Assembly: GCF_019127135.1 (NCBI RefSeq)
Contig: NZ_JAHOEA010000089.1
Coordinates: forward strand, 1-7,796
Reading direction: 5' to 3'
From: Segatella copri
GTDB lineage: Bacteria; Bacteroidota; Bacteroidia; Bacteroidales; Bacteroidaceae
DNA length: 7,796 nt
A program made the position numbers and the translations under genes. This document shows positions 1 through 7,796 of this stretch, one piece after another. Positions within the stretch are counted from its first letter, which is position 1. Every line of letters starts with the position of its first letter. Under the pieces are notes generated by a model. It did not search any database. It saw only the letters and a program-made list of their open reading frames with translations, and was not told the origin of the DNA.

Positions 1-143
1 TATGCAACTTTTGGGTACACTATTTCAAAGATCGAATGTTAAACTAACATAACCCATGAAGGGACTTTTTCAGTGCCCTCCCTGGGCTAGGGGCTTCTGC
101 CCTTTCAGGGCGTGTGGAGCCTACATCTGAAAACACTTATCCT
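1..143. other. Gene-free left edge with GC-rich hairpin cluster, possible mobile-element remnant
   Basis: No convincing gene is seen here. Positions 75-111 are much richer in G and C than their surroundings and hold two small hairpins: GCCC (75-78) with GGGC (84-87), and GCCCT (99-103) with AGGGC (107-111). Neither is followed by a T-run on either strand, so neither is a good intrinsic terminator for the nhaD gene that ends at 144. The composition and hairpins are compatible with the end of an insertion sequence or another dispersed repeat cut by the window edge. That is an inference from appearance only; no transposase or paired terminal repeat is visible. Confidence 0.25.
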
Positions 144-1514
144 TTAGATAGCATAAAGGAAGGTGCGGATGAACCAGTAGCAAACGATACCTGCGATGTA
201 ACCTACGAAAGCAATCCAGGAGATATGCTTCATATACCAACCGAAGGTAATCTTCTCCAAGCCCATTACTACCACACCAGCAGCACTACCGATAATCAGC
301 ATTGAACCTCCTACACCGGCACAGTAGGCCAGCAACTGCCAGAAGACGCCATCCACAGCCATATCACCAACAGCTGCCACAGGATACATTCCCATACATC
401 CGGCTACCAAAGGCACATTGTCAACAATACTTGAAAGCACACCGATGATACCAGTTACGAGGTAGTGGTTGCCATCGAATACGACGTTCAAGCCCTGACC
501 CAAAGCAGTCAACACGCCAATCTCAGCCAGGCAGGATACTGCCATCAGGATACCGAGGAAGAAGAGGATGGTACTCATATCAACACGAGAAAGCAACTTG
601 GTTACTCGCTTCTGAGTGCCCTCGGCATCAGCTCCACGATGCAAACTGCGATAGAAAACTTCGGTAGCAGTCCAGAGAACGCCCAATACCAGGAGGATTC
701 CTACGAATGGAGGCAAGTGGGTGATACTCTTGAAGATAGGAACGAAGATCAAACCGCCTACTCCCAACCAGAACACAGCCTTGCGCTGACCTTCGGTGAA
801 ATCGCTGACCGATGCATTCTGCTGGTCAGAAACCTCAGGCATCACGAGTTCGCCCTTCAACATGGTCTGAAGGATGAGGGCAGGAATCACCATGGAAACC
901 ACAGACGGGATGAAGATTTCGGCGATAACGCCGGCTGCGGTAATCAATCCCTTGTTCCAGAGCATGATGGTGGTAACGTCGCCGATTGGCGAGAAGGCAC
1001 CACCCGAATTGGCTGCGATGATGACGAGGGATGCATAAACCATGCGGTCCTTGTGGTCGGTGACGAGCTTTCGGAGAATCATAATCATCACGATACTGGT
1101 GGTCAGATTGTCGAGGATTGCAGAGAGGAAGAAGGTAAGGACAGCGATACGCCAGAGGAGCGCACGCTTCGACTTGGTCTTCATCACCTTGCGAACCCAG
1201 TTGAATCCGCCGTTCTGGTCAACGATTTCCACGATAGTCATCGCACCCATCAGGAAGAAGAGTGTTGTGGCAGTATCACCCAGATGTTCCTGGATGATTC
1301 CGGTCACCTTCTCCACCATTCCAGCAGCACCGCCTGTATAATCAGGGTGCATCAACTGGAGATACTGCATTGGATCCATCATGTAGAGGGTCCAACAACC
1401 TACCAACATCAACAGGGCAATTGCTGCCTTGTTTACCTTAGTCAAGCTTTCGGTAGCTATGAGTGCATAGCCGAGCACGAAAACGACAATAATAGAAATT
1501 GTAAGTGTAGTCAT
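144..1514 (-). CDS. nhaD: Na+/H+ antiporter NhaD (ArsB/NhaD ion transporter superfamily)
   Basis: A 456-residue inner-membrane protein that is expected to exchange sodium (or lithium) for protons and so support pH and salt homeostasis. Almost the whole length is hydrophobic, with roughly 11-13 membrane segments. The two-fold repeat typical of the superfamily is visible: residues 82-102 resemble 312-333, the LDN motif at 134-136 pairs with VDN at 364-366, and the loop NSGGAFSPIGDVTT at 169-182 pairs with the glycine-rich GVGGSMLIIGSAAG at 400-413. N169, D179, T181 and T182 have the same spacing as residues that I recall being needed for activity in Vibrio NhaD. A charged cytoplasmic or periplasmic loop lies around 220-245 and another at 290-310. 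The start at 1514 puts the first membrane segment right at the N-terminus and is preceded by an A-rich leader of about 65 nt from a TAnnTTTG promoter. The gene appears to be monocistronic within this window and is not functionally tied to the glycosidase operon. Confidence 0.93.
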   Translation of the reverse strand: MTTLTISIIVVFVLGYALIATESLTKVNKAAIALLMLVGCWTLYMMDPMQYLQLMHPDYTGGAAGMVEKVTGIIQEHLGDTATTLFFLMGAMTIVEIVDQNGGFNWVRKVMKTKSKRALLWRIAVLTFFLSAILDNLTTSIVMIMILRKLVTDHKDRMVYASLVIIAANSGGAFSPIGDVTTIMLWNKGLITAAGVIAEIFIPSVVSMVIPALILQTMLKGELVMPEVSDQQNASVSDFTEGQRKAVFWLGVGGLIFVPIFKSITHLPPFVGILLVLGVLWTATEVFYRSLHRGADAEGTQKRVTKLLSRVDMSTILFFLGILMAVSCLAEIGVLTALGQGLNVVFDGNHYLVTGIIGVLSSIVDNVPLVAGCMGMYPVAAVGDMAVDGVFWQLLAYCAGVGGSMLIIGSAAGVVVMGLEKITFGWYMKHISWIAFVGYIAGIVCYWFIRTFLYAI

Positions 1515-1585
1515 TACTTTTTATTTATTATTAGATATTCTTTTCCTTTAGATATGATTTGGTACTCACAATTGCCAAACGGCTG

Positions 1586-1620
1586 CAAAGATACAAAAAG
1601 AAAAGCAATAACCACACGAT
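1586..1620 (-). promoter_or_regulatory. Bacteroidota-type promoter of nhaD
   Basis: On the minus strand, TATCTTTG (1593 to 1586) matches the Bacteroidota -7 consensus TAnnTTTG and continues into CAGC. About 18-19 nt upstream lies TGTGG, a weak match to the -33 TTTG element. Transcription would start near 1580, giving a 5' leader of about 65 nt before the nhaD ATG. The -33 side lies inside the 58-bp repeated sequence; the -7 element lies just outside it. Confidence 0.7.
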
Positions 1621-1652
1621 TCCTTATTATAATTGTATGAAATCGTTTACTT
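1595..1652. repeat. 58-bp direct repeat, copy 1 (upstream half of the nhaD promoter)
   Basis: Identical base for base to 7739-7796, in the same orientation, 6,144 bp away. It begins one base away from the nhaD -7 element and covers the spacer, -33 region and upstream promoter DNA. It contains an imperfect dyad, ACGATT (1616-1621) and AATCGT (1641-1646), around the palindrome ATTATAAT (1626-1633). Copy 2 runs to the last base of the window, so the true length of the identity is unknown and at least 58 bp. Confidence 0.95.
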
Positions 1653-1708
1653 TATTACGGATTTAACCTAAATAATAACAGATTTCGCCCTGTATGGTTG
1701 AGGCATTT

Positions 1709-1736
1709 CATAAAACATGTAACATAAAACATGAAA
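1709..1736. repeat. 14-bp tandem duplication
   Basis: The 11-mer CATAAAACATG occurs at 1709-1719 and again at 1723-1733, with period 14; the unit CATAAAACATGTAA is followed by CATAAAACATGAAA, one mismatch. It lies between the nhaD promoter and the operon terminator. It could be a simple slippage duplication or a paired protein-binding site; nothing in the sequence decides between these. Confidence 0.8.
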
Positions 1737-1761
1737 TAGATATAAAACGTTATGGAAATGC

Positions 1762-1812
1762 AAAAAAAATCCGAAACAGATAGCTGACAACGCTTCTGTT
1801 TCGGATTATCTT
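1762..1812 (-). terminator. Intrinsic terminator of the GH97-amylase operon, probably bidirectional
   Basis: A perfect 12-bp inverted repeat, AATCCGAAACAG (1768-1779) and CTGTTTCGGATT (1796-1807), encloses a 16-nt loop. On the minus strand the stem is followed directly by a run of eight T (1769 to 1762), the classic rho-independent form, about 85 bp downstream of the amylase stop. On the plus strand it is followed by ATCTTTTT, so it may also stop transcripts from the other side. It insulates the operon from nhaD. Confidence 0.9.
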
Positions 1813-1892
1813 TTTGTATTCTTTCTTATTCTTCCTTAAAATCCATGCGGATTCTGATATTTAATAAAGCTAGCAATAATCATGTTCACAGG

Positions 1893-3635
1893 TTACTTAG
1901 CCACCTTGAATACAGCGGCACTAATGCCTGAAGCCTTGATGGCATCGATCTTCTTTCCTGATTTATATACGACCTTGCCTGTAGAAAGAACAGAAACTGC
2001 CTTGCCACCTACAGAGCTGATGTTGAGAGAGGCTGCCTTGGCACCAGGATTCACGACAACAACATACTTCTCATCACCCAAAGTGCGCTCATATACCATC
2101 GGATATTCCTGACCCTTCTGGTTCAGGAGCTTCCAATCTCCCTCATTGTCAAGAGCCTTGGCTGAATGACGCAAAGCGGCCAGCTTACGGGTATATGACA
2201 ACAGAGAATTCTGATCTCCCTGCTGAGCTTCAACGGTCAACTTTCCGTTTTCCGTATCTACAGGGAAGTAGAGTTTATCAGGCGCACTCGTTGAGAAGCC
2301 GGCATTCTTGCCCTTGGTCCACTGCATCGGAGTGCGGGTACCAGAGCGCTCATTGCTACCCTCCTTGTTAGGGAGATTCATCTGATACTTCATACCAATC
2401 TCATCACCATAATAGATAAATGGAACACCTGGCATGGTGAGGAAGAAGGTCATCGCCACCTTCAACTGGTCTGGCGTGTTGCGGGTACCGATGTTAGGAC
2501 GCTGGTAATCGTGGTTGGCAGATGGAACAGCGATGTAGCCGAGATTCTTGGTGGCATTGAAAGCCTTGGTATAGTTCTCGCTAAATTCCTTAAGCGAACC
2601 CTTGCCCTGCTTGTCGAAATAGCAGTTCTGATAGCTCTGCTCCCACTTGCCCCATGGAGTCTTGCGGTCGAAGAACAGAGAGGCATAGCCCTTAAGACCG
2701 AAATGGATGTAGAAATCGATGTTGAAGCCGGCAGGAATGGCTTGCTGCGGATTAGCCCACTCTGAAATCAGGACGGTCTCAGGATAGTACTTGTCCTTCC
2801 ATGCACGCATCTCATTCCAGAGTTTGGAAACCTCCTTCTTGTCAGGGTCGTTCTTAATGAGCGATGACGCCATATCAACACGGAATCCATCTACACCCTT
2901 ATCAAACCAGAAAGCCATGATGTTACGTATCTCCCTGCGAACAGCCTGTGGTCCAGGCGCATCTACGCTCTGCTCCCAAGGATGATTTGGGTCTGGATGA
3001 GCAAAGCCATAGTTCAAGGCTGGCTGGCACTCGAAGAAATTCTTCTCATAATACTTGGCACGAGGAGCATTCGCCTCCACATATCTGCCTCGGGTACTAG
3101 ACTCCGGACTTGCCTCCTGATGACGGGCTTCTATTTCTTTCTTCTCGCTCTCAGGAATATCGTTCATCCATATATAATAGTCACTGTAACGCTGGTTAGG
3201 ATCTTTCTCGGAAGACTCCTTAAACCAGGCACACTTGGTGCTGGAATGTCCTGCCACCAGGTCGAGACAAACCTTCATGCCACGCTTATGGGCCTCATTG
3301 ACCAATGTAACCAAATCGGTATTGGTACCGAATCGAGGATCTACCTTGTAGAAATCGATGACATCATAGCCACCATCAAACCATCCCGACTCAAAGATCG
3401 GATTGAGCCAGAGGGCGTTCACACCCAGCGACTTGATGTAATCCAACTTGGAAGTGATACCCGGCAGGTCACCAATACCATTGCCATCAGTATCCATATA
3501 GGAAGATGGATAAATCTGATAGAAAAGTGCATCACTCAACCAAGCCGGTCCCTTCTTCTGTTCTGCCTGAGCAGAAAGTGTGGTTGCCGCCAAGGCAGCA
3601 ACCAACAACATTTTATTCATTCTTTTCATAAGCAT
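1893..3635 (-). CDS. Periplasmic GH13 alpha-amylase-family glycoside hydrolase
   Basis: A 580-residue exported enzyme expected to hydrolyse alpha-glucosidic bonds in starch-derived oligosaccharides. A signal peptide (basic start, hydrophobic core, AQA/EQ cleavage near residue 24) is followed directly by the GH13 (beta/alpha)8 barrel. FYQIYPSSYMDTDGNGIGD at 38-56 includes a DxDGNGIGD calcium-site loop. Conserved regions: DLVAGH at 125-130; GFRVD with nucleophile D254; ISEW with acid/base E292; NHD with D376. All three catalytic carboxylates are present. A small beta-sandwich domain fills about 490-580. Region I reads AGH where most of the family has NH. There is no N-terminal starch-binding or SusA-like extra domain, so the architecture is nearer to the oligo-1,6-glucosidase, alpha-glucosidase and trehalose synthase branch than to the neopullulanase SusA; the exact specificity is not settled. 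Start: ATG at 3635, with alternatives at codons 3 and 6 that barely change the signal peptide. It lies 49 bp after the GH97 gene with no promoter between, hence one operon, and a terminator follows. Confidence 0.9.
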   Translation of the reverse strand: MLMKRMNKMLLVAALAATTLSAQAEQKKGPAWLSDALFYQIYPSSYMDTDGNGIGDLPGITSKLDYIKSLGVNALWLNPIFESGWFDGGYDVIDFYKVDPRFGTNTDLVTLVNEAHKRGMKVCLDLVAGHSSTKCAWFKESSEKDPNQRYSDYYIWMNDIPESEKKEIEARHQEASPESSTRGRYVEANAPRAKYYEKNFFECQPALNYGFAHPDPNHPWEQSVDAPGPQAVRREIRNIMAFWFDKGVDGFRVDMASSLIKNDPDKKEVSKLWNEMRAWKDKYYPETVLISEWANPQQAIPAGFNIDFYIHFGLKGYASLFFDRKTPWGKWEQSYQNCYFDKQGKGSLKEFSENYTKAFNATKNLGYIAVPSANHDYQRPNIGTRNTPDQLKVAMTFFLTMPGVPFIYYGDEIGMKYQMNLPNKEGSNERSGTRTPMQWTKGKNAGFSTSAPDKLYFPVDTENGKLTVEAQQGDQNSLLSYTRKLAALRHSAKALDNEGDWKLLNQKGQEYPMVYERTLGDEKYVVVVNPGAKAASLNISSVGGKAVSVLSTGKVVYKSGKKIDAIKASGISAAVFKVAK

Positions 3636-3684
3636 TATTATTAATTCCAGAAAACTCTCTCATAATAACTCAAAATCCTGCATT

Positions 3685-6649
<2,965 letters not shown>

Positions 6650-6651
6650 GC

Positions 6652-7641
6652 ATGGAAAAGGCCAATAGCCGGCTGCATGCCATGACCGCCTTTGCGCTTT
6701 CTGAGATCTATCAGAAAGCCAACAACCTAGAGCTAATGGAGCATTACCTCCTGGTTGCAGCCATCTCAGACATCACTTCTGCAACAAAAGAAAACGTAGC
6801 CCTGCAAGACATCGCACTCTTCATCTACAAACATAAGACCAGAAGTCTGAACAAAGCCCAGGAATACATCAACCTATCCCTGGAAGATGCTTATGCATAC
6901 AACAACCGGTTGCGCCGCATTGAGATTTCATCCAAATTGCAGATGATTACCAATGCCTATACAGATGACATCAGAGCCACCAACAGCATGCTCTACATTG
7001 CGCTGTCGGTCATTTTCCTGCTCTTGCTCGGAGTGGGACTTAGCAGTCTGTTCATCCGTAAGAAGAACAAACTTCTGAAACAGAAGAAAGACGAAATCAC
7101 GGCTACATCGGCAAAAATGGAAGTTCTCAACAGCCAGTTGCACCTCATCAACGACGAACTGAAGGACACCAACCAGAAGCGCGAGAGACTGGTAAAGGTG
7201 TATATTGACCTGTGCTATAAGAACATAGAGAGAAACAGCAAACTGCGCACCTTGGCAGTAAGAAAGATCAAGGCCAACCAGAGTAAGGAGCTGCTGAGCC
7301 TCCTTTCTTCCTCAACCAATACAGAGAAAGAGAACAAGGAGTTTCTGACGGAATTCGACAAGGCATTCCTGTCTCTGTACCCAACTTTTATAACCGAGCT
7401 GAACAAGCAGCTTACAGAATCGGCACACATCCAGCTGAAAGAGAATGGAGAAATGCCCCCTATCCTCCGTGTGTGCGCCCTGTTAAGATTAGGCATCACC
7501 GAAAGTTCAAAGATAGCCGGCATCCTGTCTTATTCGCCACAAACCATATACAACTACCGTTCCCTGCTCAAGAACAATGCCATAGACAAGGAGCACTTCG
7601 AGGAAAATGTGCTCAGACTCTGCATGGTGATAGCCGACTGA
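6652..7641 (+). CDS. susR: SusR-like DUF6377 regulator, C-terminal part (TPR end, membrane helix, coiled coil, HTH)
   Basis: The remainder of the regulator, 329 residues counted from the ATG at 6652; coding similarity in this frame begins at about 6640, before that ATG. In order: TPR-like helices (1-108), one membrane helix at 113-135 (SMLYIALSVIFLLLLG) with a basic RKKNK stop on the cytoplasmic side, a coiled coil at 137-180, the DUF6377 core (about 180-270, with LCYKNIERNSKLR and FDKAFLSLYPTF), and a C-terminal LuxR/GerE-like helix-turn-helix at about 283-307 (ESSKIAGILSYSPQTIYNYR). This layout, sensor outside and DNA-binding domain inside, is that of SusR, the activator of starch genes in Bacteroides. 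The likely target is the divergent GH97-amylase operon. A separate translation start is possible (TGA and ATG two bases apart, so re-initiation could occur), but there is no good ribosome-binding site. A strong terminator follows. Confidence 0.8.
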   Translation: MEKANSRLHAMTAFALSEIYQKANNLELMEHYLLVAAISDITSATKENVALQDIALFIYKHKTRSLNKAQEYINLSLEDAYAYNNRLRRIEISSKLQMITNAYTDDIRATNSMLYIALSVIFLLLLGVGLSSLFIRKKNKLLKQKKDEITATSAKMEVLNSQLHLINDELKDTNQKRERLVKVYIDLCYKNIERNSKLRTLAVRKIKANQSKELLSLLSSSTNTEKENKEFLTEFDKAFLSLYPTFITELNKQLTESAHIQLKENGEMPPILRVCALLRLGITESSKIAGILSYSPQTIYNYRSLLKNNAIDKEHFEENVLRLCMVIAD

Positions 7642-7677
7642 TGAGAGAAAGAATAAGATACCTATTTATATAACAAC

Positions 7678-7716
7678 AAATCCCGACAGGCAACAATATA
7701 CCTGTCGGGATTTTTT
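7678..7716 (+). terminator. Intrinsic terminator of the susR-like gene
   Basis: A perfect 13-bp stem, AAATCCCGACAGG (7678-7690) and CCTGTCGGGATTT (7701-7713), with a 10-nt loop, runs into six T at 7711-7716. It starts 36 bp after the stop codon at 7641. This is a textbook rho-independent terminator and marks the gene's intact 3' end in spite of the frameshift. Confidence 0.95.
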
Positions 7717-7738
7717 AATTATCTGCAATTGACGAGAA

Positions 7739-7796
7739 AAAAAGAAAAGCAATAACCACACGATTCCTTATTATAATTGTATGAAATCGTTTACTT
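7739..7796. repeat. 58-bp direct repeat, copy 2 (reaches the window end)
   Basis: Identical to 1595-1652 in the same orientation. Here, one base from the repeat edge, the minus strand lacks the TATCTTTG element found next to copy 1, so this copy is not an intact copy of the nhaD promoter. It starts 22 bp after the terminator T-run. Because it ends exactly at the last base of the window, an assembly overlap is a serious alternative to a true genomic repeat. Confidence 0.9.

Noticed and set aside
141..159. CCTTTA/TAAAGG inverted repeat as an nhaD terminator
   Set aside because: It lies over the last codons and stop of nhaD, has an AT-rich 6-bp stem and no T-run, so it is unlikely to terminate transcription.
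465..1640. Long plus-strand open frame (391 codons) opposite nhaD
   Set aside because: It is antisense to a clearly recognised membrane protein, its translation is low in hydrophobic structure and rich in His, Glu and Asn, and no known family is recognisable. It is a by-product of codon bias in nhaD.

Overview
The window looks like chromosomal DNA from a gut Bacteroidota bacterium of the Prevotella/Segatella group. The support is three promoters of the TAnnTTTG type, A-rich leaders without a clear Shine-Dalgarno sequence, periplasmic GH97 and GH13 enzymes, and a SusR-like DUF6377 regulator. The genus is an inference from protein style, not from a marker gene.

Layout, left to right. Positions 1-143 hold no gene, only a GC-rich stretch with small hairpins at the left edge. 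Positions 144-1514 (minus) encode an NhaD-type Na+/H+ antiporter. The gene-free stretch 1515-1892 holds the nhaD promoter, a 58-bp sequence repeated exactly at the right end of the window, a 14-bp tandem duplication, and a strong hairpin terminator for the operon to its right; I see nothing else convincing in it. Positions 1893-3635 and 3685-5787 (both minus) form a two-gene operon transcribed as GH97 alpha-glucosidase (SusB-like), then a GH13 alpha-amylase-family enzyme. Positions 5788-6004 are a divergent promoter region. Positions 6005-7641 (plus) encode a SusR-like membrane-bound transcription regulator that is split by a one-base frameshift at about 6638-6643. A strong terminator lies at 7678-7716, and the window ends inside the second copy of the 58-bp repeat.

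How the genes fit together. The regulator is divergent from the two-gene glycosidase operon, which resembles the susR/susA arrangement of the Bacteroides starch utilisation system. The expected role is that the regulator senses a malto-oligosaccharide in the periplasm and activates the operon, whose two exported enzymes cut alpha-glucans to glucose in the periplasm. No SusC/SusD outer-membrane pair lies in the window. The antiporter has its own promoter and is separated by a terminator, so it is probably unrelated. The two points that most deserve a second look are the regulator frameshift, which sits on a slippery A-run and is restored exactly by a -1 shift, and the exact 58-bp repeat linking the nhaD promoter to the window end.
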